Assembly: GCA_029202525.1 (NCBI GenBank)
Contig: CP119325.1
Span: 5,802,001 to 5,866,000, forward strand
Direction of reading: 5' to 3'
DNA from: Candidatus Pseudomonas phytovorans
GTDB taxonomy: Bacteria > Pseudomonadota > Gammaproteobacteria > Pseudomonadales > Pseudomonadaceae
Length of the DNA stretch: 64,000 bases
Shown here: positions 30,901 through 36,282 of the stretch, one piece after another
How the letters are laid out: each line of letters opens with the position of its first letter
Position numbering within the stretch: the stretch's first letter is position 1
Made by a program: the position numbers and the translations under genes
The notes under the pieces: generated by a model
Database searches by the model: none
The model's input: only the letters and a program-made list of their open reading frames with translations
What the model was told of the DNA's origin: nothing

Positions 30901-32617
30901 GACCGTGGGCAGTGGCGGCATTGGCCTGGTGACCCAGGTCACCACCACGCTGGACATCACCGCCACCAGCCTGACCCAGTTCACAGGCACAGGCACCGCC
31001 ACCTCCGGCAACGTCATCACCGATGTGGGCACCGATGGCGCCGTGGATGCCCGCGGCCCGGACAGCGCCGCCGTGCTGCAAGTGCTGAAGAATGGCAGCT
31101 ACGTTGCCGCTGGCACAGCAACCACGGTGCAGGGCCTGTACGGCACCTTGGTGATCCATGGTGACGGCAGCTACACCTACACCCCGAACGGCAGCCCGGC
31201 CAGCGTCGGCAAGGTCGATGTGTTCAGCTACCAGCTGGTGCATCCGAACGGCCTGTCCGATGCCGCCAACCTGTACGTGCGCATCGACAGCCCACAAGCC
31301 ACGGAGATCTGGAGCAACAGCAACTACGCGGCGCCGGCCACGGTGGTCGACGCGGTCAACGATGTCGGCTTCAGTCACCTGACCCTGGCCAACCGCGTGG
31401 ACACCAACAGCGCCACGTTGGGCACCCTGACCCTGCCGGTAATCGGTACCCGGCAGGCCACCTACACCACCACCGTTGCCGCCGACACCACGGCCAACCT
31501 GCAAGTGGTGCTCAACTCCGCCAACCTGCTGGGCCTGCTCAATGGCACCACCCTCGAGCTGCTCAAACTCAACACCACCACCGGCCAATACGTGCTGGTA
31601 CAGACGGTAAACGGCGGCTCGCTGATCAGCCTGCTGGGTGGCGGTTCGGCCTATACCTTCCAGAACCAGGGGGCCGGCACCTACCACGTGCGCGTCACCG
31701 CGAGCGGCATCGGCCTTGGCAGCTCAATCACCACCAGCGTCAACGCCACCACCACGCACCTGACCGAGTTCGTGGTCAGTGGCGCGACGGCGGCGACCGG
31801 CAACCTGCTGACTGACGACAACGTCGGCTCGGCACTGACCGTGCTGAGCGTGCTGACGGCGGCCAACACCTACACCATCCCGGGCTACAACGGGGTGAGC
31901 GTGGCCGGCACCTACGGCACCTTGCTGGTGCACGCGGACGGCAGCTACACGTACACACTCAACTCAGGGCTGACCTCGACTGCGGTCGGCCAGCACGACA
32001 CCTTCACCTACGAACTGACCCACCCCAACGGCACCACCGACACGGCAACGCTGACCATCAACCTGGACAACGCTGCCGGCCTTACCACCTTCTCTTCGCT
32101 GGTGGCTGACAGCGGTGACGAAGCAGTAGCACTGGCCAGCGTGGCGGCCGCCAGCGACGTAATCGCCGGCACCGACGGCAACGACCACCTGGTGGGCAGC
32201 CAGGGCGGGCACATCACCCTGGAAGGTGGCGCGGGTGACGATACCCTGGTGATCGTCGACCAGAACTTCGCCAGCGTCGACGGCGGCACCGGCACCGACA
32301 CCCTTTTGTGGGGCGGCGGCGATGCCAGCATCGACCTGGGCAACCTGGCCGGGCGCGTGCATGACATCGAAATCATCGACCTCAACGACACCAGTTCGGT
32401 GGCGCTGACCCTCAACCTGGCGGACGTGGTGGCCATCACCGAAACCGGCACCGACACACTGATCATCAAGGGGGACGACAAAGACACGGTTCACATGACA
32501 GACAACTGGACCCTGGTTGGCAACCAGACTGCCGACGGGATCGACTATAACCAATACACGGCCCAGGAGGATCCAAGCCACCACCTGTGGGTGCAGAACG
32601 GTATCCACGTTGTCTGA
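12911..32617 (+). CDS. lapF: Giant type I-secreted surface adhesin LapF
   Basis: A 6568-residue adhesin. Residues 1-153 form a BapA-type prefix domain ending in a hydrophobic then Gly-rich linker (WAIAGLSLLGVGGAAAAAD, poly-Gly/Ser). Residues 154 to about 5876 hold some 66 Ig-like repeats of about 86 residues with the recurring frame APD-x-TPP-x-APT...GxGEpGaTVxVRda-G...G-x-F...TDaaGN-S. About 5877-6386 is two related modules with a VCBS-like GTYGTL-x-hxDGSYTYT strand each. The C-terminus has RTX nonapeptide-like GGAGDDTLV and GGTGTDTLL, then a type I secretion signal. KT2440 LapF, as I recall, is 6310 residues: three repeats fewer. LapF acts in cell-cell contact and biofilm structure. A type I export operon follows. 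Confidence 0.88.
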   Translation: MDNIVIADKQSEVASQTAWGNINLKGPGVVQMPVAPDQVATVTQRGQDLIVTLKSGEKVTIGNFFAVDQAGVGSDIVFVGEDGTLWHAQYDATAFTGFTFEDVTSLDELVAGIGTAGSAMPTWAIAGLSLLGVGGAAAAADNGGGGSSGGSDPDTTAPATPIDLLVSPDGLRLTGRGEAGTTVNIRDAAGNIIGSGTVAADGSFNVALNPPQVNSENLQVTLTDGAGNVSAPGTVTAPDVTAPLAPTELAIDAQGTTLTGRAEAGSTVTVRGADGVVLGTAVAGADGLFSITLQPPQTDGQALEISATDAAGNTSPAAGINAPDVDTPDTTAPDQPTDLALANGITLTGRGEPGATVQVRDAAGNIIGTGTVGADGLFSLALSPAQANGEALDIRQVDAAGNSSIPLEFTAPDITAPAAPTELAVSADGTVLTGRAEPGSTVRIVGADGTELGSAVVGATGVFSITLSPPQVDGEVLQATASDAAGNTSVASSVTAPDIDGGDTTPPDAPIDLVIGLAGSQLSGRGEAGTTVQVRDAAGNIIATGTVGADGLFTIALAPAVNDGSTLQVTLTDAAGNVSQPGSVTSADLLPPAQPTDLALADGVTFTGRGEPGATVQVRDAAGTVVGTGVVGADGLFSITLAPAQANGEALDVRLVDAAGNTSAPLQFDAPDITPPAAVSNIVVGAGGLVLSGRGEPGATVEVRDANGTVIGTAVVGVNGTFLIDLSPAAQPGEHLSLVQTDPSGNASVALEYDVPLTTAPVSPSNLAIDADGTTLTGSAPAGTRVEVHDANGTLIGSAIASADGTFTIELSPAQANGELLDVVAIDDGGVSSLPAQITAPDITAPAAPTELTISANGTVLTGRAEPGSTVRIVAADGTELGTAVVGPTGVFSIDLAPPQVDGEVLQATATDAAGNTSTASSVTAPDIDGGDTTPPEAPTNLVIGLAGSQLSGRGEAGTTVQVRDAAGNLLATGTVGADGNFVIALSPAVIDGSTLQVTLTDAAGNVSPPGSVTSADLLSPAQPTELALADGVTFTGRGEPGTAVQVRNAAGTLIGTGIVGADGLFSITLAPAQANGEALDVRLVDAAGNTSAPLQFDAPDITPPAAVSNIVVGAGGLVLSGRGEPGATVEVRDANGTVIGTAVVGVNGTFLIDLSPAAQPGEHLSLVQTDPSGNASVALEYDVPLTTTPVSPSNLAIDADGTTLTGSAPAGTRVEVHDANGTLIGSAIASADGTFTIELSPAQANGELLDVVAIDDGGVSSLPAQITAPDITAPAAPTELTISANGTVLTGRAEPGSTVRIVAADGTELGTAVVGPTGVFSIDLAPPQVDGEVLQATATDAAGNTSTASSVTAPDIDGGDTTPPEAPTNLVIGLAGSQLSGRGEAGTTVQVRDAAGNLLATGTVGPDGNFVIALSPAVIDGSTLQVTLTDAAGNVSPPGSVTSADLLSPAQPTELALADGVTFTGRGEPGTAVQVRNAAGTLIGTGIVGADGLFSITLAPAQANGEALDVRLVDAAGNTSAPLQFDAPDITPPAAVSNIVVGAGGLVLSGRGEPGATVEVRDANGTVIGTAVVGVNGTFLIDLSPAAQPGEHLSLVQTDPSGNASVALEYDVPLTTAPVSPSNLAIDADGTTLTGSAPAGTRVEVHDANGALIGSAIANADGTFTIELNPAQANGELLDVVAIDDGGVSSLPAQITAPDITAPAAPTDLAVSPDGSVVTGRAEPGSTVRIVAADGTELGTAVVGATGVFSINLTPPQVDGETLQATATDAAGNTSPTSAVTAPDIDGVDTTPPAAPTDLAIGLAGSQLSGRGEPGTTVQVRDAAGTVLATGTVGADGSFAVTLVPAVTDGSSLLVTLTDAAGNVSPPGSVTSPDLQAPAQPTELALAEGVTFSGRGEPGATVQVRDAAGTLIGTGTVGADGLFSITLAPAQANGEALDVRLVDAAGNTSAPLQFDAPDITPPAAVSNIVVGNGGLALSGRGEAGATVEVRDANGAVIGTGVVGVNGTFLISLDPPVQPGEQLNLVQTDPSGNASEALQFEVPVTTAPASPSDLVFAEDGTSISGTAPAGTRVEVHDANGALIGSVIAGPDGSFTVTLDPIQANGELLDVVAIDDAGISSLPAQVTAPDITAPAAPSELAVNADGTVVTGRAEPGSTVRVLAADGTTVLGSVVVGATGSFSITLNPAQVDGEVLQVTATDAAGNASTAGSVTAPDIDGVDTTPPQAPTNLVIGLAGSQLSGRGEAGTTVQVRDGAGTVLATGTVGPDGSFILTLSPAVNDGSTLQVTLTDAAGNVSQPGTVASPDLQAPAQPTDLALVDGVTFTGRGEPGATVQVRNSAGNVIGTGLVNPDGTFSVTLFPAQANGEALDVRLVDTAGNSSAPLQFDAPDTTPPAAVSNIVVGTGGLVLSGRGEAGATVEVRDAGGTVIGTATVGANGTFVVNLDPAAQPGAALSLVQTDPSGNASEALQYEVPLTPAPASPSDLVVAANGTSITGSAPAGSRVEVHDANGTLVGSVVVGAGGTFTVILNPAQANGELLDVVAIDGTGASSLPVQISAPDITAPAAPSELAINANGTIVTGRAEAGSTVRVLAADGTTVLGTAIVGATGSFSITLSPAQVDGEVLQVTATDAAGNASTAGSVTAPDIDGVDTTPPQAPTNLVIGLAGGQLNGRGEAGASVQVRDGQGNVLANGTVNPDGTFQITLTPPVNDGSTLQVVLTDAAGNASAPGTVTTPDLQAPAQPTGLDLADGVTLTGSGEAGATVQVRDASGNVIGTGVVNPNGSFSVTLAPAQANGEALDIRLVDAAGNTSTPLQFDAPDTTPPAVVSSIVVGAGGLTLSGRGEAGATVEVRDANGTLIGTGTVTANGTFLLDIDPAAQPGERLSLVQTDASGNASTALEYDVPLVTTPASPSDLVVAEDGTSISGAAPVGSRVEVHDANGALVGSIVVGAEGTFTVVLNPAQANGELLDVVAIDNNGTSSLPVQVSAPDITAPVAPSDLAVNPTGTVVTGRAEAGSTVRVLAADGTTVLGSVLVGDTGTFSIGLTPPQVAGEQLQVTATDTAGNASTAGTVTAPIIDNGGDTTPPEPATNLVISLDGRTVSGRGEVGATVEVRNDQGELLISGTVQPDGSFNVQLPTPVVDGSSLQVTLTDAAGNVSTPSPLTTPDQVAPPQPTGLTLADGETLTGSAEPGARVEVRDAGGNLIGSVIAGPDGSFTLTLDIPQANGETVSVTATDTAGNTSVPLSYATPDITPPGVITNVVAGAGGLAVSGRGEAGASVEVRDANGTVIGTGTVAPNGTFVVELDTPLVAGETIVLVQTDAAGNPSVGLGVIVPNVPVPESPTGVVVAGDGSSVSGTAPAGSLVEVRDAQGTVVGSVQAGPDGSFTIGLTPVQANGETLDVVAIDADGNSSLPTQVNAPDITPPNEATELQLSNDGSTLTGRGEPGTTVQVIDAQGNVLGNAQVGLDGVISVQLVPPQTDGQELDVVLRDGAGNTSTATIIAPDLDGPLQPSGLAIDTAGIHLTGQGQSGSTITVRDADGNVLGTATVGADGRFDVTLNAAQRNGESLTVDATDSLGNSAGPVSFTAPDTTPPQVVTTPAIDETGTTVTGIGEPGATVTVRGPDGTVLGSAVVGVTGGFEITLDPPQTNGQALTVEQRDTTGNLSAAVDLPAPDSEAPAIPGGLTLSGDGKTLTGTGEPGAQVTVTGTAGAVVGTATVQPDGSFSVAINPAQVNGQTLTVSQADSAGNPSPADIVTAPDLEAPLPALGIGLDPAGTTLTGQGEPGSTVEVRNGNGDLLGSALVEEDGSFSVSIAPAQTNGETLSVVLIDGGGNASPSTSYTADDSTAPTAPAGLTITPGGSAIQGTGEAGSTVEVRNAAGDLLGSVVVPAGGNFTVPLAPAQLDGQNLDVTLTDTAGNVSDITPITAPDITPPALPTGVTVSDDGTTVTGNAPGASTVTVTDSTGNEVTVPVNPDGSFSVPLTNPQTNGETVTVVVTDAAGNDSAPVTTTAPDTTDPLPATGVTVSPDGGTVGGTAEPGSTVVVRDADGNPVGSGTTGPDGTFVVPVDPPFAAGGSGTVVVTDPAGNDSTETPVAGPTGNEVETPTSLAISADGFLLTGQGTIGSLITVTSGGTTLGTATVGSDGTFRVFFLNAQLNAQILQVSARATVDGQPSIPTTLVANDTTAPNAPTATIDRTGSTLTGQGEVGATVRVTDAQGTVLGTALVGSNGLYSLSLTPPVANGQNLVITQADAAGNVSLAASVQAPDLQAPLAASNLSLNGAATVLSGQGEAGASVTVRDASGAILATGTVNQSGQFQITLPNAQTSGSPLQVTLSDAAGNVSGPASLATPDRTPPAAITNPALSQDGRQLSGSGEVGATVQVRNAAGTVLGTATVGADGRFTVTFDTPQATGQAIGVTQVDAAGNTSPAVNVQTPDLTPPAPLTNVVLNNNGLTLTGLGEAGASVTVRGADGTIIGTGLVAANGSFTLTLTSAQLNAQHLSVTQTDAGNNTSTAVAVTAPDFTPPAAPTALALAGTGLQLTGNAEAGSTVTVRDASGNVLGTAVATSNGTFQVTLNSAQTNGQTLQVTATDAAGNVSPAAPYTAADTTPPAAVTNLAVSASGATLTGNGEAGATVTVRAPDNTVLGTATVGADGHFSVALSPAAITGESLSVVQADAAQNLSPAQNVTAPGLLAPATPDNLVLAADGLSVTGTAAVGSTVKVFGPNGVLLGSSPVANDGTFTVNLGSAQANGEVLHVSATGSDGAVSLPATLLAPDTTAPLPLTNLVLSNDGLVLSGRGEPGATVTVSGEGGIDLGTAVVDANGNFSANLSSAQLNGERLGAVQWDAAGNESNSVSLTAPDRIAPDAAVNLAFAGGGSLLNGSGEAGAAVKVLAVDGSVLGNATVRADGTFQVALNPPQTNGQQVHVVLTDAAGNQSDSSAITAADTTPPAAPTQLAISSDGITITGRGEAGAEVVVTGPGGAVIGSAFVDASGHFTLTLSPALGNGELLSFTQADGTGNVSAVATLLTPDFTPPAQLTAVAVNTDGSVVTGLGEAGATVTVSNAAGLVLGTGTVLADGSFRVALSTPQINDELLSVQQADPPGNISAPVDVRAPDHTPPAPATELRLNAAGDVLTGVGEPGATVRVFVGIVEIGALNVTVGPNGTFSIALNGAQLNGQVLQVTLTDSFSNVSTISAVTAVDITPPAGVIGDINSSGTQFVGTAEPGTRVTIINNQGDLLGQVTVDPDGTFVIDLATAQINGQELTIIAQDATGNPSAPLFVTAPDLTPPVQPSNLLLNLLGTSMTGTAEAGSIITVRGPNNNVLGTVVVGEDGQFTVPVNPAQNNGQLLSVVSTDAAGNASLPAAYQTNDTSPPAIVTNLSINNSFNVLTGKGEANATVTVSVGATVLGTAVVDAAGNFQVSLVPSVGSLAILSVTQSDGVNTSAIASYITPLLPPPVPPTNVTLASDGLTLAGKAPTGASIRVYDANGNLIGSGASNLNGDFTLTLNTPQLNGQSLSVTALAVLGGESQPTFVQAADITPPANPVVTSWSTNGLVLTGTGEAGATVTVRDASNNVLGTAVVNGGGVFTVNLNAAQLNGQVLGVSQTDAAGNLSGTTSVIAVDVQPPAAPTNVTINGTGTVLGGNGEAGATVTVQGPNGQVGTGVVQADGTFSITLNTPQNDGQQLVVRQSDPTGNLSSSVNLNAPDTTPPVAPLATINANGTSVSGSGQVGSTVNVRNSAGTLLGTATVGSNGQFVVSLAAAQIDNQALSVTLTDAGGTSTGTALTAPDLTPPAAAGNLLISADGATLTGTGEVGATVTVRSANGTVLQTATVRPDGGFTVTLSPAQDNGQILSITVSDPRGNVSGNVNITAPDVDANAPVIASDNLATATVNLVPVSATKTYTDSFSTLLSGFTKTYTWTVAAGTTVDPTLTLTTNSVLALLNNATFTLQVKDATGAWVTLATGNTQGLLDLIVLPIGLQVDIGSLQAGDYRLTVGSGGIGLVTQVTTTLDITATSLTQFTGTGTATSGNVITDVGTDGAVDARGPDSAAVLQVLKNGSYVAAGTATTVQGLYGTLVIHGDGSYTYTPNGSPASVGKVDVFSYQLVHPNGLSDAANLYVRIDSPQATEIWSNSNYAAPATVVDAVNDVGFSHLTLANRVDTNSATLGTLTLPVIGTRQATYTTTVAADTTANLQVVLNSANLLGLLNGTTLELLKLNTTTGQYVLVQTVNGGSLISLLGGGSAYTFQNQGAGTYHVRVTASGIGLGSSITTSVNATTTHLTEFVVSGATAATGNLLTDDNVGSALTVLSVLTAANTYTIPGYNGVSVAGTYGTLLVHADGSYTYTLNSGLTSTAVGQHDTFTYELTHPNGTTDTATLTINLDNAAGLTTFSSLVADSGDEAVALASVAAASDVIAGTDGNDHLVGSQGGHITLEGGAGDDTLVIVDQNFASVDGGTGTDTLLWGGGDASIDLGNLAGRVHDIEIIDLNDTSSVALTLNLADVVAITETGTDTLIIKGDDKDTVHMTDNWTLVGNQTADGIDYNQYTAQEDPSHHLWVQNGIHVV
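14134..23154 (+). repeat. Seven in-register super-repeats of five Ig-like domains in lapF
   Basis: Super-unit starts fall at 14134, 15421, 16708, 17995, 19282, 20572 and 21862, ending near 23154. Spacings are 1287, 1287, 1287, 1287, 1290, 1290 and 1293 bp, so the reading frame is always kept (429-431 residues). Each unit carries five distinguishable domain types in the same order, with cores such as PTELAVSADG, PTNLVIGLAGSQL, PTDLALADG, VSNIVVGAGGL and PSNLAIDADG. Three single repeats precede the array, and about 28 less ordered ones follow (23155-30540). Confidence 0.9.
15203..17777 (+). repeat. Two adjacent nearly identical 1287-bp lapF units
   Basis: The DNA of 15203-16489 and 16490-17776 is almost identical, including third codon positions; I noticed only scattered differences (for example near 15731, 15847 and 17143). 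The flanking super-units differ much more at silent positions. This marks a recent tandem duplication or gene conversion. Confidence 0.85.
30541..32070 (+). repeat. Two C-terminal LapF modules
   Basis: Module 1 (about 30541-31293) and module 2 (about 31294-32070) share the order of a T-x-S-V-L-A/G-LLN segment, an LxxGxYxxxVxxxGIGL strand, a TxLTxF(T/V) strand, GN(V/L)(I/L)TD, GLYGTL or GTYGTL with DGSYTYT, and DxFxYxLxHPNG. They are diverged in DNA and resemble the C-terminal region of BapA-type adhesins. Confidence 0.7.
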
Positions 32618-32680
32618 GGCCGCCGCAATCCCGCCGGGCACACGCCCGGCGGCAGGGACGACCAGCAGTAAGGGAACTAT

Positions 32681-34117
32681 GTGAAGCGAAGCAGTCCGCT
32701 GTCACCGCTGTTGCTGGGAGCCTTCGGGTTCCTGGCCCTCAACTTCCAACCGGTTGCCCAGGCAGCCGATGACATCGACCCACAACTGCGCCAGATCGGG
32801 CCATCGCTATTACGCGATGCGCCCGAAGCGGTGCCCGCCCGCCCACCGACCGGCATGGCCCCGGTGGCCAGTGGCGAGCGCCTCGGGCTGACCGATGCGG
32901 TGCTGCAGGCAGCGCAATGGCACCCCAGCATCGCCGAGGCCATCGGCAACCTGTACAAACAGGGCGAAGGCATCAACGTCGCCCGTGCCGGCTACTACCC
33001 GCAGATTTCCGGCGGTATCCGCACCGGTTATGACACCGGTTACGGCGGCGACCGCAACAGCCAGGCGCTCAACCTCTCGCTGAAACAGATGCTCTACGAC
33101 TTTGGCAAAGTCGATAGCGCCGTCAGCGCCGCGCAGGCCGCCGCCGCCCGCGCCCAGGCCAATATCTTGCTGGTGGTGGATGACTTGGCCCGCGACACCG
33201 CCTATGCCTGGATCGAAACCCGTCGCTACGAGCAACTGATGGTCATCGCCCGCGACCAGGTCCGCGGCGTTGGCGACATTGCCGGCATGGCCCGCCAGCG
33301 CAGCGACATGGGCGCCAGCACCCGCTCCGACCTGGTACAGGCCGAGTCGCGCGTAGAAAGCGCTCGCGCCACGCTGGAGGAATACCAGGCGCAGTACGAA
33401 CGCTGGCGCTCGACACTGGCAGCGCTGATGGGGCGGGTGACACCGCCGGCACTGGCCGAAGAATCACCACCTGCACTGAACCAGGCCTGCAAACGCCCTG
33501 CGCAGGGCGACGACCGCCTGCCCGCCGTGCTGATGGCACTGGCCCAGCGCGCCCAGGGCCAGGCCGAACTGGCTCAGGCCAAGGCCGAAGCCTACCCGAC
33601 CCTGTCGTTGCAACCCCAGGTCAACCACTACCTGGACAACGACTACAACCGCGACAACTCACGCATGGACCGCACTCAGGCGGGCATCTACCTGAACGTC
33701 GAAGTGCCCATCTACCAGGGCGGCGCCATCAGCGCCCGCAGCCGCGCTGCTGGCCACGCGCTGACTGCCGCCGATTCCGCCGAAGACGCCGCACGCCTGC
33801 AAGCCCGTCGCGGCCTGGCCGAGGCCATGGCGCAAACCTCCGGCTTGGGCCGTCGCCTGACCTCGCTGGAGGCGCGTCAGGTGAGCATTCAGGAAGCCCG
33901 CATGCTCTATGGCCGCCAGTACCTCGACCTGGGCACCCGGCCGTTGCTAGACCTGCTCAACGCCGAGGGCGAGATCTACCAGTCACGTTTCGAACTTGCC
34001 GGCACCCGCTCCGACCTGCTGCGCCTGGATGTCGACTGCCTGTACAACACCGGCGCCCTGCGCACGGCCTTTGGCCTTGAGGGGCGCAACCTGCAAGGTG
34101 TGGAGATCCAGCCATGA
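32681..34117 (+). CDS. TolC-family outer-membrane channel of the LapF exporter
   Basis: A 478-residue TolC-type protein (LapE-like) expected to form the outer-membrane channel of the type I secretion system. It starts at GTG 32681, 63 bp after lapF. A signal peptide with cleavage after PVAQA is visible. Two structural repeats typical of TolC follow: AVLQAAQWHPSIAEAIGNL...ARAGYYPQISGG in the first half and QGQAELAQAKAEAYPTLSLQPQ in the second, with long Ala/Arg-rich coiled-coil helices. The C-terminal RYLDLGTRPLLDLLNAEGE matches agglutination-protein type channels. It overlaps the ABC gene by 4 nt (ATGA). Confidence 0.88.
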   Translation: MKRSSPLSPLLLGAFGFLALNFQPVAQAADDIDPQLRQIGPSLLRDAPEAVPARPPTGMAPVASGERLGLTDAVLQAAQWHPSIAEAIGNLYKQGEGINVARAGYYPQISGGIRTGYDTGYGGDRNSQALNLSLKQMLYDFGKVDSAVSAAQAAAARAQANILLVVDDLARDTAYAWIETRRYEQLMVIARDQVRGVGDIAGMARQRSDMGASTRSDLVQAESRVESARATLEEYQAQYERWRSTLAALMGRVTPPALAEESPPALNQACKRPAQGDDRLPAVLMALAQRAQGQAELAQAKAEAYPTLSLQPQVNHYLDNDYNRDNSRMDRTQAGIYLNVEVPIYQGGAISARSRAAGHALTAADSAEDAARLQARRGLAEAMAQTSGLGRRLTSLEARQVSIQEARMLYGRQYLDLGTRPLLDLLNAEGEIYQSRFELAGTRSDLLRLDVDCLYNTGALRTAFGLEGRNLQGVEIQP

Positions 34118-36282
34118 CTGATTCCATCAATGTGACCCTGCCCGAACAAGCCAAGGCGCCAGAGCCGGCTGCAGTGCATCGGCCAGACCTCGGCCCGTGG
34201 CTTGAGGTGATGCTGCAGGTGGCCCACCACTACCGCCTGGACGTGTCACCCCAGCGCATTCGCCTGGCTGCCGTCGAAGATGCCCGCCCGCTGGACGAAA
34301 TCCTGCGGCACATGGCTCGCCAGGCTGGCCTGGCCCTGCGCTTCGTGCGCTTCGACGCCAAGGGCCTCAAGCAATGGCGCACGCCGCTGGTGCTGGAGCT
34401 GGACGACGGCCAGCTGGCAGTGGTCGAGTCGGTGACCGAGGAAGACGACCTGGCGGTAGTGTTCGCCGGTGACCAGGGCCTGACCTCTCGCCTGCCCCGC
34501 GACAGCCTGAAGGGCCGTATCAACCGCGTCGCCCTGCTGCGCCCGGCACGGCCGCTGCGTGATGTGCGTACCGACGACTACACCGCGCCCTACGACCGCC
34601 ACTGGTTCGCCCGCATCGTACTGCGCGACCTGCGCCCGTATGGCCAGGTGATGGTCGCCTCCTTGGTGGCCAACGTGCTGGCACTGGCCGGTGTACTGTT
34701 TTCCATGCAGGTATACGACCGGGTGATCCCGGCCGAATCGCTGCCCACCCTGTACGTGCTGTTCGGGGGCGTGGTGCTGGCGCTGGTGTTCGACTTCAGC
34801 ATGCGCCTGCTACGGCTGAAGGTGACTGACCTGCTTGGCAAGCGTGCCGACTTGCGGGTCAGCGACCTGGTCTACGGCCATGCCCTGCGCCTGCGTAACT
34901 CGGTGCGGCCGAAATCCACAGGCTCGTTCATCTCGCAACTGCGCGAACTGGAGTCGATCCGCGACCTGATCACCTCCAGTACCGCCACGGCGCTGGCCGA
35001 CCTGCCGTTCTTCCTGCTGTTCCTGTTCGTATTCTGGCTGATTGGCGGCGTGCTGGTGTTCATCCCACTGGTTGCGCTACTGGCCATGGTGTTGCCCGGG
35101 CTGCTGGCGCAGCGGCGCCTGGCGCGGCTGGCCAATGCATCGATGCGCGAATCGGCGCTGCGCAACGCCATGCTGGTGGAAAGCATCCAGGGCCTGGACG
35201 AGATCAAGGCACTGCAGGCCGAAGCCCGCTTCGAGCGGCAATGGAACCAGTACAACGCGGCCTGCGCCCACACCAACCTGCGCCTGCGCACCCTCACCAA
35301 TGGCCTGGTGACCTGGACGCAGAACGTGCAGGGCGCGGTGTTTGCCGTCGTCATCGTGATCGGTGCGCCCATGGTCATCGCCGGCGACCTCACCACTGGT
35401 AGCCTGGTGGCGGCGTCGATGCTGTCGTCGCGGATGATGGCGCCGCTGGCTCAGCTGACCCACGTGCTGACCCGCTGGCAGCAGGCCAAGGTGGCCCTGC
35501 AAGGCCTGGACAAACTCATGCAGTCGGCGGTGGATCACCCGGAGGGAGAAGCCCGCGTGCACTTGCCGGCGATTCGCGGCGAATACCGCCTGCGCCAGGC
35601 CAACTTCCGCTACAGCGAAGAATCCCCGCCAGTGTTGAACATCGGCCAGCTGGACATTCAACCGGGCGAGCGCATTGCCGTACTCGGGCGCAACGGCGCC
35701 GGTAAATCGACCCTGCTGCAAGCCCTTGGTGGGGCCATGGACCTGGTGCAGGGCGAAGTCAGCCTGGACGGCATCGCCATGGCCCACCTCGACCCGGCGG
35801 ACCTGCGCCGTGACGTCGGCCTGCTGGCGCAGTACTCGCGGTTGTTCCACGGAACCCTGCGGGAAAACCTCACCCTCGGCGCCGGCCAGGCCAGTGACCA
35901 GGAACTGGTGGCTGCACTGGCTGCTACTGGCGCGCTGGACTTCGTCCGCCGCCTGCCCAAGGGCATGGACCACCTGATCCTGGAGGGCGGCCTGGGCTTG
36001 TCTGGCGGCCAGCGCCAGGCCTTGGTGCTGTCGCGCCTGCTGGTACGCCAGCCGCAAGTACTGCTGCTGGACGAGCCGACCGCATCGCTGGACGACATGA
36101 CCGAGCGCAAGCTGCTGGATAACCTCGAACGCTTCTGCCAAGGCCGCACCCTGGTGATCGCCACTCACCGCCTGAGCGTGTTGCAACGGGTCGACCGCAT
36201 CCTGGTGCTGGACGGCGGGCGCATCGTCATCGATGACAGCCGCGATGCCGCGCTGGCCAAACTGCAAGGAGCCCAGGCATGA
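34114..36282 (+). CDS. Type I secretion ABC transporter (permease/ATPase), LapB-like
   Basis: A 722-residue half-transporter, the inner-membrane motor of the type I system. The N-terminal C39-peptidase-like domain (about 40-150) lacks an evident catalytic Cys, as in exporters of uncleaved RTX substrates. The membrane domain spans about 175-440. The ATPase has Walker A GRNGAGKST, signature LGLSGGQRQALVLSR, Walker B VLLLDEPTASLDD and the switch His in VIATHRLS. Start and stop overlap the neighbouring genes by 4 nt each. LapF is the obvious substrate from position; this exporter should be separate from the lapBC/LapA system. Confidence 0.92.
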   Translation: MTDSINVTLPEQAKAPEPAAVHRPDLGPWLEVMLQVAHHYRLDVSPQRIRLAAVEDARPLDEILRHMARQAGLALRFVRFDAKGLKQWRTPLVLELDDGQLAVVESVTEEDDLAVVFAGDQGLTSRLPRDSLKGRINRVALLRPARPLRDVRTDDYTAPYDRHWFARIVLRDLRPYGQVMVASLVANVLALAGVLFSMQVYDRVIPAESLPTLYVLFGGVVLALVFDFSMRLLRLKVTDLLGKRADLRVSDLVYGHALRLRNSVRPKSTGSFISQLRELESIRDLITSSTATALADLPFFLLFLFVFWLIGGVLVFIPLVALLAMVLPGLLAQRRLARLANASMRESALRNAMLVESIQGLDEIKALQAEARFERQWNQYNAACAHTNLRLRTLTNGLVTWTQNVQGAVFAVVIVIGAPMVIAGDLTTGSLVAASMLSSRMMAPLAQLTHVLTRWQQAKVALQGLDKLMQSAVDHPEGEARVHLPAIRGEYRLRQANFRYSEESPPVLNIGQLDIQPGERIAVLGRNGAGKSTLLQALGGAMDLVQGEVSLDGIAMAHLDPADLRRDVGLLAQYSRLFHGTLRENLTLGAGQASDQELVAALAATGALDFVRRLPKGMDHLILEGGLGLSGGQRQALVLSRLLVRQPQVLLLDEPTASLDDMTERKLLDNLERFCQGRTLVIATHRLSVLQRVDRILVLDGGRIVIDDSRDAALAKLQGAQA